Source of the DNA: Azohydromonas caseinilytica
GTDB lineage: Bacteria; Pseudomonadota; Gammaproteobacteria; Burkholderiales; Burkholderiaceae_C
Assembly: GCF_012927045.1 (NCBI RefSeq)
Contig: NZ_JABBFW010000004.1
Coordinates: 1-64,000 of the forward strand
Reading direction: 5' to 3'
Length of the DNA stretch: 64,000 bases
Shown piece after piece: positions 54,563 through 63,431 of the stretch. Numbering within the stretch: the first letter of the stretch is position 1; each line of letters begins with the position of its first letter. Below the pieces are notes generated by a model. That model searched no databases. It saw nothing but the letters and a program-made list of their open reading frames with translations, and had not been told where the DNA came from. The position numbers and the translations under genes were made by a program.

Positions 54563-54590
54563 AAAAAAGCCCCGCGCTGCGGGGCTTTTT
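54563..54590. terminator. Bidirectional intrinsic terminator
   Basis: AAAAAAGCCCCGC-GCT-GCGGGGCTTTTT has A and T runs on both sides of a 7-base G/C stem. It serves the esterase gene on the plus strand and the HU-like gene on the minus strand. Confidence 0.92.
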
Positions 54591-54618
54591 CGCAAGGGGC
54601 TCGCAACGGCCCGGCGGG

Positions 54619-55179
54619 TCAGGCCTTCTTCGCGGCGGCCTTCTTGGCAGCGGCCTTCTTGGCCGGGGCCTTGGCGGGAGCGGCGCTGGCATTGGCAGCG
54701 GCCTTGGTGGCCGGGGCCTTCGCGGCGGCCTTCTTCGCGGGCGCGGCGGCAGCCTTCTTGGCCGGGGCAGCGGTCTTCACCGGCGCGGCGGCGGTCTTGG
54801 CCGAGGCCTTCTTGGCCGGCGCGGCAGCCTTGGCCGAAGCCTTCTTGGCCGGGGCCTTGGCGGCCTGCTTGGCGGCGGCCTTCTCGGCGCGGGCCTTGGC
54901 GAACTTGGGATCGACCAGGCCGGCCAGCGCGGTCGAGGGCGTGAACTTCACCAGCTTGCGCGCGGCGATCTTGATCTTGTCGCCGGTGCTCGGGTTGCGG
55001 CCCACGCGCGCGGCGCGCTGGCCCAGCTTGAAGCTGCCAAAGCCGGAAATCGCCACCGGCTTGCCCTTCTTGAGCTCGGTGCACAGCGTATCGATCACGG
55101 TGTCCAGCATCCGGGCCGCGGCAGCCTTGGAGAGTTCGTGCTTTTCGGCCAGCAGGGCAGCCAGGTCGTTGCGGTTCAT
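54619..55179 (-). CDS. HU-family DNA-binding protein with histone-H1-like C-terminal tail
   Basis: Residues 1 to about 92 are a standard HU/IHF fold (MNRNDLAALLAEKHELSKAAAARMLDTVIDTLCTELKKGKPVAISGFGSFKLGQRAARVGRNPSTGDKIKIAARKLVKFTPS). Residues about 95-186 are a lysine/alanine/proline tail of repeated APAKKA-type units, resembling eukaryotic histone H1 and bacterial H1-like proteins. The head bends DNA; the tail should neutralise and compact it. Similar fusions are known in some Burkholderiales and actinobacteria. The gene reads toward a shared terminator and has a 308-base upstream region without other genes. Confidence 0.92.
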   Translation of the reverse strand: MNRNDLAALLAEKHELSKAAAARMLDTVIDTLCTELKKGKPVAISGFGSFKLGQRAARVGRNPSTGDKIKIAARKLVKFTPSTALAGLVDPKFAKARAEKAAAKQAAKAPAKKASAKAAAPAKKASAKTAAAPVKTAAPAKKAAAAPAKKAAAKAPATKAAANASAAPAKAPAKKAAAKKAAAKKA

Positions 55180-55487
55180 GCGTCTTCAGATCGTTGAAAA
55201 GCCGTGATTGTGACATTGGCCGCGCCATGGACCGCCGCACTTTTCACTTGGTTGCCGGCGCAATCACTGGGGCAGCCGCCGCTGCGCCGCCGCGTGCGCG
55301 CCGCATGGCAGCGATGGCGGCCCCGGGCATCGGGTGTTTTTGCCGCCCCGGCGAAAATATCGCCGCCCCGCGCCGCGCAATGCGTGGGCAGGCCGTGCAT
55401 CGTCCCCGTGTCGGCAAACATCACCCGGCCCGCGACGCGCGGGCGCGCCGCTTGCAGCACTGCGGGCCCATGCTCCCAGGAGCTGCC

Positions 55488-55706
55488 ATGACCGTTGCCG
55501 ATACGCCCCGCCCGCCGGCCGCACCGTCGCCTGCGCCCGCCGATGCAAACGCCACCCCGGCCCCGGCCCCGGTGGACTGGGCCGAGGAGTCCACCGCCGG
55601 CGAGGAGGACCCGGGCGCCAGCCTGGACATGGGCCTGGATGCGCCCATCGACATGCCCCCGCCCGGCCCGGCGGTGCCCACGCCGTCCGCGCCGCCCAAG
55701 CCCTGA
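55488..55706 (+). CDS. Short proline-rich protein, doubtful
   Basis: The 72-residue product MTVADTPRPPAAPSPAPADANATPAPAPVDWAEESTAGEEDPGASLDMG... is rich in Pro/Ala and acidic residues, without a recognisable domain. A CCAGGAGCTGCC ribosome-binding sequence precedes the ATG. It may be a genuine small disordered protein or a chance frame. The 308 bases before it (55180-55487) hold the HU promoter region and no other signal I can name. Confidence 0.4.
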   Translation: MTVADTPRPPAAPSPAPADANATPAPAPVDWAEESTAGEEDPGASLDMGLDAPIDMPPPGPAVPTPSAPPKP

Positions 55707-55826
55707 ACCGCCGCGGTGAGGCCCGGCACTTTCTCGCGCCAACACAAAAATTCATCCCGGTGGCGTTACAAGCATTTGCACGGACCTTTAGGATGCGGCC
55801 CTTTTTCCATGCCACGGGAGTTTTGA

Positions 55827-57449
55827 ATGAGTTCGTCCAGCCACGAGGGCACCGCGGCCCTGGACAAGGCGCTGGATGTACTGGATGCGATCGGCCGGTC
55901 GCCCCAGGGTCTGAGCCAGGCCGAGCTGTCGGCGCAGCTGCAACTGCCGCGCACCACGCTGTACCGGCTGCTGGCCGCGCTGGTGGCGCGCGACCTGGTG
56001 CGGCGCGATCCCCTGCGTCGCGTCTACGTGCTGGGCATGCGCTGTTTCGAGTACGCCCGCGCCGCCTATGCCATGCCCGACCTGGTGGCCGCGGCCGGGC
56101 TGGAGCTGCGCGCGCTGCGTGACCTCACCGGCGAAACCTCCTACCTGTGCACGCTCGACGGCAAGGAGTCGCTGCTGCTGGAGCGCTGCGACGGGGCTCA
56201 CAGCCAGCGTTCGGCCTCGGCGCTGGGCCAGCGCAAGCCGCTGCACTGCACCAGCCAGGGCAAGGCCATGCTGGCGGCGCTGCCCGCGCAGGCGCGCGAC
56301 GCGCTGGTGCGCGAGCTGCCGCTGCCGGCGCAGACGCCCCACACCATCACCGACCGCCGCCGCTTGCAGGCGGAGCTCAAGCTCACCGCCGCGCGCGGCT
56401 GGGCCATCGACGATGAGGAGATCGTGCCGGGCGTGCGCTGCGTGGGCGCGCCCATCGTCGACAGCCAGGGCCGGCTGCGCGGCGCCATCAGCGTGGCCGG
56501 GCCGGCCTTCCGCCTCACGCGCGAGCGGCTGGAGCTGCTGGGGCCGGAGCTGGTGCAGGCCGCGCGCCGCGTGGGCGCGCAGCTGCAGGCCACGCGCGCC
56601 GCACCGGCGCCGGGCGAGCCCGAGGCTCTGGAAGGCGAGCGCGCCTTCCGCGGGCAGTTCCCGCGCTGGTCGGCGCGCGGACAGCGGCTGCTGTGGGCCG
56701 ACACGCTGGCGCCGGCCGTGCATGCCTGCGCCGAGGGCAGGCAGGACCGCATCCTGGGCGACGCCGAGTTGCCCATCGAGGCGCTGCTGCTGCACCGGCG
56801 CGGCGTGCTGCTGGCGCTGGCCGAGGGCGCACTGCTGCTGGACGACGCGGGCGGCGCGCGGGCGCTGCCGGGCTGGCCGCGGCAGCGCCTGCTGGCCAGT
56901 TGCGTGCGCAGCGACGGCACGCTGTGGGCCTGCGTGGCCCAGGGCGAGCGCTGGCGCGTGGCGCAGCTCACGCCCGCGGGCGACTTCAGCGGCGGCTGGC
57001 TGCTGAGTGAGCCGGTGGCGGCGCTGGCCTGGGACGCGGAGGACGCGCTGGTGGCCGCAGCGCCGGAGTCGGGCACGCTGTACCGGCTGGAGCAGCGCGG
57101 CCCCGGCGGCGGCGTGCGCCGCCTGGCCACCGTGCCCCGCGCCTCGGGCCGGCTGTCCGGGTTGGCGCTGGATGCCGAGGGCGGCATCTGGTCGGCGCTG
57201 CACGAGGGCTGGAGCGTGATGCGCTTTGCCGCCGACGGCAGCGTCGATCGCGTGCTGGGCCTGCCCGTGCCCAATCCCACCGACCTGGCCTTCGGCGGGC
57301 CCGAACTGCAGCGGCTCTACGTCACCACCGCGCGCGACGGCGTGCCGCTGGAGGCGCTGGCCAACGCGCCGCTGTCGGGGCGGCTGTTCCAGCTGCCCGC
57401 CGACGTGGCGGGCCTGCCCACGCACGAGCTGGACTGGCCGCTGGATTGA
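55827..57449 (+). CDS. IclR-family regulator fused to an SMP-30/gluconolactonase-like propeller
   Basis: This 540-residue fusion has a complete IclR regulator in residues 1 to about 250. The winged helix is ALDVLDAIGRSPQGLSQAELSAQLQLPRTTLYRLLAALVARDLV; the effector domain runs through GETSYLCTLDGKESLLLER to GAPIVDSQGRLRGAISVAGPAFRL. Residues about 268-540 match the SMP-30/gluconolactonase six-bladed propeller: RLLWADTLAPAVHAC, RLSGLALDAEGGIWSALHEGWSVMRFAADGSVDRVLGLPVPNPTDLAFGGPELQRLYVTTARDG. The propeller could sense a sugar lactone or hydrolyse it. Start after a GGGAG site at 55816. No obvious target gene is adjacent. Confidence 0.9.
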   Translation: MSSSSHEGTAALDKALDVLDAIGRSPQGLSQAELSAQLQLPRTTLYRLLAALVARDLVRRDPLRRVYVLGMRCFEYARAAYAMPDLVAAAGLELRALRDLTGETSYLCTLDGKESLLLERCDGAHSQRSASALGQRKPLHCTSQGKAMLAALPAQARDALVRELPLPAQTPHTITDRRRLQAELKLTAARGWAIDDEEIVPGVRCVGAPIVDSQGRLRGAISVAGPAFRLTRERLELLGPELVQAARRVGAQLQATRAAPAPGEPEALEGERAFRGQFPRWSARGQRLLWADTLAPAVHACAEGRQDRILGDAELPIEALLLHRRGVLLALAEGALLLDDAGGARALPGWPRQRLLASCVRSDGTLWACVAQGERWRVAQLTPAGDFSGGWLLSEPVAALAWDAEDALVAAAPESGTLYRLEQRGPGGGVRRLATVPRASGRLSGLALDAEGGIWSALHEGWSVMRFAADGSVDRVLGLPVPNPTDLAFGGPELQRLYVTTARDGVPLEALANAPLSGRLFQLPADVAGLPTHELDWPLD

Positions 57450-57484
57450 TGCCGGCTCTTGCTTGTCACTGAAGCATTCCGTTC

Positions 57485-57608
57485 GTCCTGACCCTTCGGT
57501 ACCTCAGGGCCGCGGCCGGCCTCTGGCCGGATCGAAGGATGAACGGCCCTTGCCAGGGCGCAGCCATCTCCGCCTGACGGACTCGCCCTTCGATACCTCA
57601 GGGCGAAC
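57485..57608. repeat. REP-like palindromic repeats between convergent genes
   Basis: Two related palindromic segments carry CCGTTCGTCCTGA...GATCGAAGGATGAACGG and CCCTTCGATACCTCAGGGCGAACGG cores. They belong to the same family as the pair at 18002-18078 and again lie between converging genes (IclR fusion and hemerythrin). Confidence 0.6.
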
Positions 57609-57624
57609 GGGTCAGTGGGCCGCG

Positions 57625-58182
57625 TTACTGCGGCTTGACGCCGCGCCGCGTCGCCATCTCCCGCCCCATCGCTTCCCGCTGCGCCTCACCGTCGGCGGCG
57701 CCCTCCTGCTGCGCCCGGGCGCCGGGGAAGGCCAGGCCGTCCTCCAGCTCCAGGTGCCCGTCGTGCGCCTGCACGAAGTCCTGGGCCACCTGGGGCAGGG
57801 CGGGCGACACCTCGCCGCGCTGCAGTGCCTGCAGCGCGGGCTCCAGGGCCTGCCAGCTGGCGCGGATGCGCTCGTGGTCCGACAGCATGCGCTGCGCCGC
57901 CGCCTGCAGCGCCGCATCGGCGCTGGCGCGCAGCAGCGGCAGCACATGGCGCTCCTCGTCCTCGTGGTGCGCCGGGGCGGCCACATTGAAGTAGCGGGCC
58001 ACGTCGCGGGCGGCGTCGCGGGCCTGGGCATCGGCCCCATGCTGGTCCACATGCGCCACCAGGCGCTGCAGCAGATCCAGGCTGCGGCGCACGCGGTCAT
58101 GGCAGGCGGCCAGCACCTCGAAAGGCTCGTCGAAGCCGGCGGCGGGGCTGTGCAGCCCGGGCAGAGAAGATGTAGCGCTCAT
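57625..58182 (-). CDS. Hemerythrin HHE-domain protein
   Basis: This 185-residue protein has HHE-type di-iron ligands: FEVLAACHDRVRRSLDLLQRLVAHV, AAPAHHEDEERHVLPLL, MLSDHERIRASWQALEPAL and VQAHDGHLELEDGLAFP. Such proteins bind oxygen or nitric oxide or repair iron centres. It is encoded divergently from a Crp/Fnr regulator (118 bases between starts), so joint control by that regulator is likely. It is unrelated in detail to the hemerythrin at 31790. Confidence 0.88.
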   Translation of the reverse strand: MSATSSLPGLHSPAAGFDEPFEVLAACHDRVRRSLDLLQRLVAHVDQHGADAQARDAARDVARYFNVAAPAHHEDEERHVLPLLRASADAALQAAAQRMLSDHERIRASWQALEPALQALQRGEVSPALPQVAQDFVQAHDGHLELEDGLAFPGARAQQEGAADGEAQREAMGREMATRRGVKPQ

Positions 58183-58299
58183 GCCGGAATTGTCATGCTG
58201 CACCCGCACAGGAAGCGGTTGATCTGCCGCAAGCCCGGGAGCAGGGGGCTGGGAGAGTATCCCGCTCATTCTTCCGTGAACGGACCGCTCCTCCAGGCC

Positions 58300-59070
58300 A
58301 TGTCATCCCTTCCCGCTTCTTCGCTGCTCACGCCGGGCCTGCCCCGGACCGCCGCGCGCGCGGCGACACGCTCCGCTGCCTCGCGCCGCAACTGGGCCGC
58401 GCTGCTGGACGCGCCCGCGCTCGGTCCGGCCGAGGCGCAGGCGCTGGACGCCATCGCCCAGGTGCGCACCGTCGCCGCGGGCGCCCTGATCTACACCCGG
58501 CGCGACCCGGCCCACTCGCTGGTGGCGCTGCTCGAAGGCGATGCCGCGCTGGGTCTGCGCCAGGGCGACGGGCAGTTCCGCATCGAGCGCATGGTGCATG
58601 CGCCGGGCTGGCTGGACCTGGCTTCGGCCTGGCTGTCGGGCACGCACTCGCTGGACGCGCAGGCCGTCTCCGACGTCACGCTGGTGGAGCTGCCGCGCAC
58701 GGCGCTGACCGCGCTGCTGGACGACGACGTGCAGCTGGCCGCGCTGCTGATCCAGGCGCTGGCGCGCGAGGTGCGCACGCTCACGCTCAACACCCACGAG
58801 CTCATGCACAAGGACGCGCCGGCGCGGCTGGCGGCCTGGCTGCACCAGCGCTGCGCGCCGCTGCCCGAGGTGCCGGACCAGGGCCATGTGCTGCTGCGCG
58901 AGCGCAAGCGCGACATCGCTTCGCAGCTGGCCATCACGCCCGAGACGCTGTCGCGCCTGATGCGCAGCTTCATGACGCAGGGCGTCATCGACGTCGCCGG
59001 CTACAACGTGCGCGTGCTGGACCTGCCCGCGCTGCGCAAGCTGGCGCAGGACGAGGCGGTGGCGGCCTGA
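58300..59070 (+). CDS. Crp/Fnr-family transcriptional regulator
   Basis: The 256-residue protein has a cyclic-nucleotide-binding-like domain (VRTVAAGALIYTRRDPAHSLVALLEGDAALGL to VTLVELPRTALTALLDDD), a dimerisation helix and a winged helix-turn-helix (KRDIASQLAITPETLSRLMRSFMTQGVIDVAGYNVRVLDLPAL). No N-terminal cysteine cluster of the FNR type is present, so direct iron-sulfur oxygen sensing is unlikely. An Ala/Arg-rich N-terminal extension of about 45 residues precedes the domain. It is divergent from the hemerythrin gene. Confidence 0.9.
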   Translation: MSSLPASSLLTPGLPRTAARAATRSAASRRNWAALLDAPALGPAEAQALDAIAQVRTVAAGALIYTRRDPAHSLVALLEGDAALGLRQGDGQFRIERMVHAPGWLDLASAWLSGTHSLDAQAVSDVTLVELPRTALTALLDDDVQLAALLIQALAREVRTLTLNTHELMHKDAPARLAAWLHQRCAPLPEVPDQGHVLLRERKRDIASQLAITPETLSRLMRSFMTQGVIDVAGYNVRVLDLPALRKLAQDEAVAA

Positions 59071-59102
59071 AGCTGCGGCGCGCACGCTCACTCCCTGTTC
59101 GG

Positions 59103-59134
59103 CCCCTCTTCCGCCTGGGGGGCGAGGGGTTTTT
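59103..59134 (+). terminator. Intrinsic terminator of the Crp/Fnr gene
   Basis: CCCCTC pairs with GAGGGG, extended by an inner GCC/GGC stem, followed by TTTTT. It lies 33 bases after the stop codon. Confidence 0.8.
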
Positions 59135-59147
59135 CGTTTCGGGCGCG

Positions 59148-60053
59148 TCAGGGCGCCGGCTGGCTGAACAGCCGCAGCACCAGCGCCCGCACCCAGCGCA
59201 GCGCCGCGTCGGCCTCGAAGCGCCGGCTCCAGTGCAGCGAGACGGTGAAGTCGGGCTGCGGCAGCGCCGGCTCCACCAGCACGCAGCCGCCCTGCTGCAC
59301 GAAATCCAGTGCCACGTCGCGCGGCAGCACCACCGCCAGCGCCGTGCTGCGCACGATGGCCGGCAGCGCCAGGAAGTTGCCGCAGGTCAGCCGCACCCGC
59401 TCCTGCAGGCCCAGCTGCTGCAGGATGCGCAGCGTCTCGCCATGCGAGCGCACCGCCACCAGCTCCAGCGCCTGCAGCGAGCGCGCGTCCACCGTGCCGG
59501 CCGCCTGCGCCGCCAGCGGATGGCGCTCATTGACCAGCACCACGTAGCGGTCGCGCAGCAGCGCCACCTGCCGCGTCTCCAGCACCGTCGGCAGGAAGCC
59601 GATGGCCAGGTCCAGCTGGCCGCCGTCCAGCGCGGCGGCGATCTCGCCGTGCGGCAGCCACAGGCTCTGCACCGTGATGCCGGGCGCCTCGCGGCCCAGC
59701 GCCGCCATCAGCGGCGGCAGGAAGCGCGCCTCGCCGATGTCGCTCAGGTGCAGCCGCAACGGCATGCGCGAGGCCGCCGGATCGAACTGCTCGAACTCGC
59801 CCAGCGCCTGCTCCAGCGTGCCCAGCGCCGCCTGCACCGCCGCGGCCAGCCGCTGCGCCCGCGGCGTGGGCCGCACCCCGCCCGCGGCACGCATGAACAG
59901 CGGGTCCTTCAGTTGTAGCCGCAGCCGTGTCAGGCCCTGGCTGGCCGCGGGCTGAGACAGGTTCAGTGCCTCGGCGGCACGGCTGACGTTGCGCAGCCGG
60001 TACACCGCATCGAAGAGGCGCAGCAGGTTCAGGTCCAGGTTTTCAACGTGCAT
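59148..60053 (-). CDS. LysR-family regulator of the benzoylformate operon (predicted)
   Basis: The 301-residue product starts MHVENLDLNLLRLFDAVYRLRNVSRAAEALNLSQPAASQGLTRLRLQLKDPLFMRAAGGVRPTPRA, a NodD/LinR-like LysR DNA-binding domain. An effector domain (LRLHLSDIGEARFLPPLMAALGREAPGITVQSLWLP) follows. It is divergent from the benzoylformate decarboxylase operon with 170 bases between starts. A palindrome sits in that gap, the classic arrangement for LysR control. The effector may be benzoylformate or a related aromatic acid; that is inference. Confidence 0.88.
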   Translation of the reverse strand: MHVENLDLNLLRLFDAVYRLRNVSRAAEALNLSQPAASQGLTRLRLQLKDPLFMRAAGGVRPTPRAQRLAAAVQAALGTLEQALGEFEQFDPAASRMPLRLHLSDIGEARFLPPLMAALGREAPGITVQSLWLPHGEIAAALDGGQLDLAIGFLPTVLETRQVALLRDRYVVLVNERHPLAAQAAGTVDARSLQALELVAVRSHGETLRILQQLGLQERVRLTCGNFLALPAIVRSTALAVVLPRDVALDFVQQGGCVLVEPALPQPDFTVSLHWSRRFEADAALRWVRALVLRLFSQPAP

Positions 60054-60138
60054 GGGAAGGAACGGCAGGAGAGGGTGCCCGCGGGCGCCCTCGCGCACGG
60101 GCCGAGCCCGCCACGCGGCCGGCGTCATGCATGGCATG

Positions 60139-60160
60139 GATGAGACTTAGAAGTCTCATC
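60139..60160. promoter_or_regulatory. LysR-type operator, near-perfect palindrome
   Basis: ATGAGACTT-AG-AAGTCTCAT (60140-60159) has 9-base perfect arms around two bases, extended by one more G/C pair. It lies 64 bases upstream of mdlC and 86 bases from the LysR start. A partial copy (ATGAGAGG) follows at 60170. It is the likely binding site of the divergent LysR protein. Confidence 0.7.
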
Positions 60161-60223
60161 TTATTGAGGCATGAGAGGCGGACGCGCACACTGCCGGCTC
60201 GCCGTTCCCTGGAGCCTTGACTG

Positions 60224-61819
60224 ATGAGCACTTCCGCCGAGCAACCCACCGTGCGCGAGGCCGTGATCGCGCTGCTGCGCGACTTCGGCATGACCAAGAT
60301 CTTCGGCAACCCCGGCTCCACCGAGCTGCCGCTGTTCCTCGACTTCCCCGAGGACTTCTCCTACGTGCTGGGCCTGCAGGAGGCGGTGGTGGTGGGCATG
60401 GCCGACGGGCATGCGCAGGCCACGCGCAATGCCGCCTTCGTGAACCTGCACTCCGCCGCCGGCGTGGGCCATGCGATGGGCAACATCTTCACGGCCTTCA
60501 AGAACCGCACGCCGATGGTGATCACGGCCGGGCAGCAGGCGCGATCCATCCTGCCCTACGAGCCCTTCCTGTACTCGGGTCAGGCCACCGAGCTGGCCAA
60601 GCCCTACGTGAAGTGGAGCATCGAGCCCGCGCGCGCCGAGGACGTGCCGCATGCCATCGCGCGTGCCTACTACCTGGCGATGCTGCCGCCGCGCGGCCCG
60701 GTGCTGGTGTCGATCCCGTCGGACGACTGGAACAAGCCTTGCGATTTCATCGCGCCGCGCCGGGTCAGCACGCAGCTGCGGCCCGAGCCCGCGCTGCTGG
60801 AGGCCATCGGCGCGCAGCTCGATGCCTGCGAGCGCCCGGCCTTCGTCATCGGCGCCGCGGTGGACCGCGACGCGGCCTGGCAGGAGACGGTGCAGCTGGC
60901 CGAACGCCACAACGCCCGCGTGTTCGTGGCGCCCATGTCCGGGCGCTGCGGCTTCCCGGAGGACCACCGCCTCTTCGCCGGCTTCCTGCCCGCCATGCGC
61001 GAGCGCATCGTGGGCAAGCTCGCCGGCCACGACTTCATCTTCGCCATCGGCGCGCCGGCTTTCACCTACCACGTGGAAGGGCAGGGCCCGCACATTCCCG
61101 AGGGCGCGACGCTGGCGCAGCTGATCGAGGACCCGGCCACGGCCAGCTGGACGCCGCTGGGCACCTCGGCCGTGGGCGGCATCCGCCTGGGCTTGCAGGA
61201 CCTGCTGGCGCGGCCCGCGCCGCGAGCGCGCCCGCTGCCGCCGGCACGCCCGGTCCGGCCGCGGGCCGAGCCGCCGGCGCCGGGCGAGCGGCTGTCGGTG
61301 GCCTACGTGCTGCAGACGCTGGATGAGCTGCGCCCGCGCGACTCCATCGTGGTCGAGGAGGCGCCCAGCTCGCGGCCGGTGATGCACGAGTACCTGCCGA
61401 TCTACGAGAGCGAAACCTTCTACACCATGTGCAGCGGCGGCCTGGGCCACTCCATGCCCGCGGCGGTGGGCGTGGCGATGGCCAAGACGCGGCAGCGCGT
61501 GATCGGCCTCATCGGCGACGGCTCGGCCATGTACTCGATCCAGGCGCTGTGGAGCGCGGCGCAGATGCAGCTGCCCATCACCTTCGTGATCCTGAAGAAC
61601 CGCCGCTACGCCGCGCTGCAGGAGTTCGCCGGTGTCTTTGGCTTCAAGCCCGGCGACCGGCTCGAAGGCACGGATCTGCCTGACCTCGACTTCGCCGGCC
61701 TGGCACGGGCGCAGGGCGTGGAAGGCGTGCGCGTGGAGACGGCGCAGCAACTGGGTGAGGCGCTGACGGCCGCGCTGGGCTCGACCCGGCCGGTGCTGGT
61801 GGAAGTGGAAGTGGCCTGA
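60224..61819 (+). CDS. mdlC: Benzoylformate decarboxylase (thiamine diphosphate)
   Basis: MdlC decarboxylates benzoylformate (phenylglyoxylate) to benzaldehyde in the mandelate pathway. This 531-residue protein keeps the four active-site residues known from the Pseudomonas putida enzyme: Ser32 (NPGSTELP), Glu53 (LGLQEA), His76 (NLHSAAGVGHAMGN) and His283 (FTYHVEG). The cofactor motif GDGSAMYSIQALWSAAQMQLPITFVILKN is complete. A Pro/Arg-rich linker (about residues 328-350) is longer than usual. The start follows GGAGCC at about the right distance. The substrate could be another aromatic 2-oxo acid. Confidence 0.88.
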   Translation: MSTSAEQPTVREAVIALLRDFGMTKIFGNPGSTELPLFLDFPEDFSYVLGLQEAVVVGMADGHAQATRNAAFVNLHSAAGVGHAMGNIFTAFKNRTPMVITAGQQARSILPYEPFLYSGQATELAKPYVKWSIEPARAEDVPHAIARAYYLAMLPPRGPVLVSIPSDDWNKPCDFIAPRRVSTQLRPEPALLEAIGAQLDACERPAFVIGAAVDRDAAWQETVQLAERHNARVFVAPMSGRCGFPEDHRLFAGFLPAMRERIVGKLAGHDFIFAIGAPAFTYHVEGQGPHIPEGATLAQLIEDPATASWTPLGTSAVGGIRLGLQDLLARPAPRARPLPPARPVRPRAEPPAPGERLSVAYVLQTLDELRPRDSIVVEEAPSSRPVMHEYLPIYESETFYTMCSGGLGHSMPAAVGVAMAKTRQRVIGLIGDGSAMYSIQALWSAAQMQLPITFVILKNRRYAALQEFAGVFGFKPGDRLEGTDLPDLDFAGLARAQGVEGVRVETAQQLGEALTAALGSTRPVLVEVEVA

Positions 61820-61851
61820 ACGGGCACAGCCCCATCAAGAGGAGACAAGAC

Positions 61852-63303
61852 ATGAACCGCATCGACCTGTGGATCGACGGCGAGGCCCGCCGGGCCGGCA
61901 ACGGCGCCACCTTCGAGCGCCGCAACCCGCTGGACGGCGGCGTTGCCACCGAGGCGCCTGCCGCCACGGTGGCGGACGCGGTGGCGGCGGTGGACGCGGC
62001 GGCGCAGGCCTTCAAGAGCTGGTCGCTCACCGGGCCCGCCGAGCGCCGCGCCCTGCTGTCCAAGGCCGCCGACGCGCTGGAGGCGCAGGGTGAAGCCTTC
62101 GCCCAGGCCATGGCCGCCGAGACGGGCTCGTCCGCGATCTGGGCCGGCTTCAACGTGCACCTGGCGGCGGACATGCTGCGCGAGGCCGCGGCCATCACCA
62201 CGCAGATCGGCGGCGAGGTGATCCCGTCCAACGTGCCGGGCAGCGTGTCGATGGCGGTGCGCCAGAGCGCGGGCGTGGTGCTGGCCATCGCGCCGTGGAA
62301 CGCGCCGGTGATCCTGAGCGTGCGCGCCATCGCCGTGGCGCTGGCCTGCGGCAACACCGTGGTGCTCAAGGGCAGCGAGATCTGCCCGGCCACGCATGGG
62401 CTGATCGTCAAGGCCTGCCAGCAGGCCGGCTTCCCGCGCGGGGTGGTGAACTTCGTCACCAACGCCCCGGCCGACGCCGGAAAGATCGTCGAGGCCATGG
62501 TCGCGCACCCGGCGGTGCGGCGCGTGAATTTCACGGGCTCCACGCGGGTGGGAAAACTCATCGCCGCGACCTGCGCCAAGCACCTGAAGCGCAGCGTGCT
62601 GGAGCTGGGCGGCAAGGCGCCGCTGGTGGTGCTGGACGATGCCGACATCGACGCGGCGGTGGCGGCCGCCACCTTCGGCGCCTTCGCCAACTCGGGGCAG
62701 ATCTGCATGTCCACCGAGCGGCTTATCGTGGACGAGGCGGTGGCCGACGAGTTCGTGGCCAAGCTCGCGGCGCGTGCCCGGGCGCTGCCGCTGGGCGATC
62801 CGCGCCAGGGGCCGGTGGTGCTGGGCTCGGTGGTGGACATGGCGACAGTGCACCGTTGCAACGAGCTGATCGATGACGCCCTGGCCAAGGGCGCCAAGCT
62901 GGTGTGCGGCGGCAAGGCCGACAGCACGCTCATGCCCGCGACGCTGCTGGACCACGTGACGCGCGAGATGCGCCTCTACCACGAGGAGAGCTTCGCGCCG
63001 GTGAAGGCCATCGTGCGGGTGAAGGGCGTGGACGCGGCGGTGGACTGCGCCAACGACAACGACTACGGGCTGTCGGCGGCGGTGTTCGGGCGCGACATCG
63101 CACGCGCGATGCAGGTGGCGCAGCGCATCGAAAGCGGCATCTGCCACGTCAACGGCCCGACGGTGCACGACGAGGCGCAGATGCCCTTCGGCGGCGTCAA
63201 GGGCAGCGGCTGGGGCCGCTTCGGCGGCAAGGCCGGCATCGACGAGTTCACCGAGCTGCGCTGGATCACGGTGCAGACGGGGCCGCGGCAGTACCCGTTC
63301 TGA
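61852..63303 (+). CDS. NAD(P)-dependent aldehyde dehydrogenase, benzaldehyde/salicylaldehyde type
   Basis: This 483-residue enzyme is expected to oxidise the aldehyde made by the decarboxylase. The cofactor site is APWNAPVILSVRAIAVALACGN, catalytic Glu251 is in LELGGKAP, and nucleophile Cys285 is in NSGQICMSTERL. The C-terminus (VNGPTVHDEAQMPFGGVKGSGWGRFGG) is characteristic of the vanillin/salicylaldehyde/benzaldehyde group. The gene begins 32 bases after mdlC with an AAGAGGAGAC ribosome-binding sequence, in the same operon. Confidence 0.92.
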   Translation: MNRIDLWIDGEARRAGNGATFERRNPLDGGVATEAPAATVADAVAAVDAAAQAFKSWSLTGPAERRALLSKAADALEAQGEAFAQAMAAETGSSAIWAGFNVHLAADMLREAAAITTQIGGEVIPSNVPGSVSMAVRQSAGVVLAIAPWNAPVILSVRAIAVALACGNTVVLKGSEICPATHGLIVKACQQAGFPRGVVNFVTNAPADAGKIVEAMVAHPAVRRVNFTGSTRVGKLIAATCAKHLKRSVLELGGKAPLVVLDDADIDAAVAAATFGAFANSGQICMSTERLIVDEAVADEFVAKLAARARALPLGDPRQGPVVLGSVVDMATVHRCNELIDDALAKGAKLVCGGKADSTLMPATLLDHVTREMRLYHEESFAPVKAIVRVKGVDAAVDCANDNDYGLSAAVFGRDIARAMQVAQRIESGICHVNGPTVHDEAQMPFGGVKGSGWGRFGGKAGIDEFTELRWITVQTGPRQYPF

Positions 63304-63431
63304 GTTCTCCCAGCGCTGGCTCGGGGCCGCACCCTCACCCCAGCCCCTCTCCCGCGAGCGGGCGAGGGGAGGCAACGACCCGGCTCCGGGCCACGTTGGC
63401 AGGCATCACACAGACAACAAGGAGACCACCC

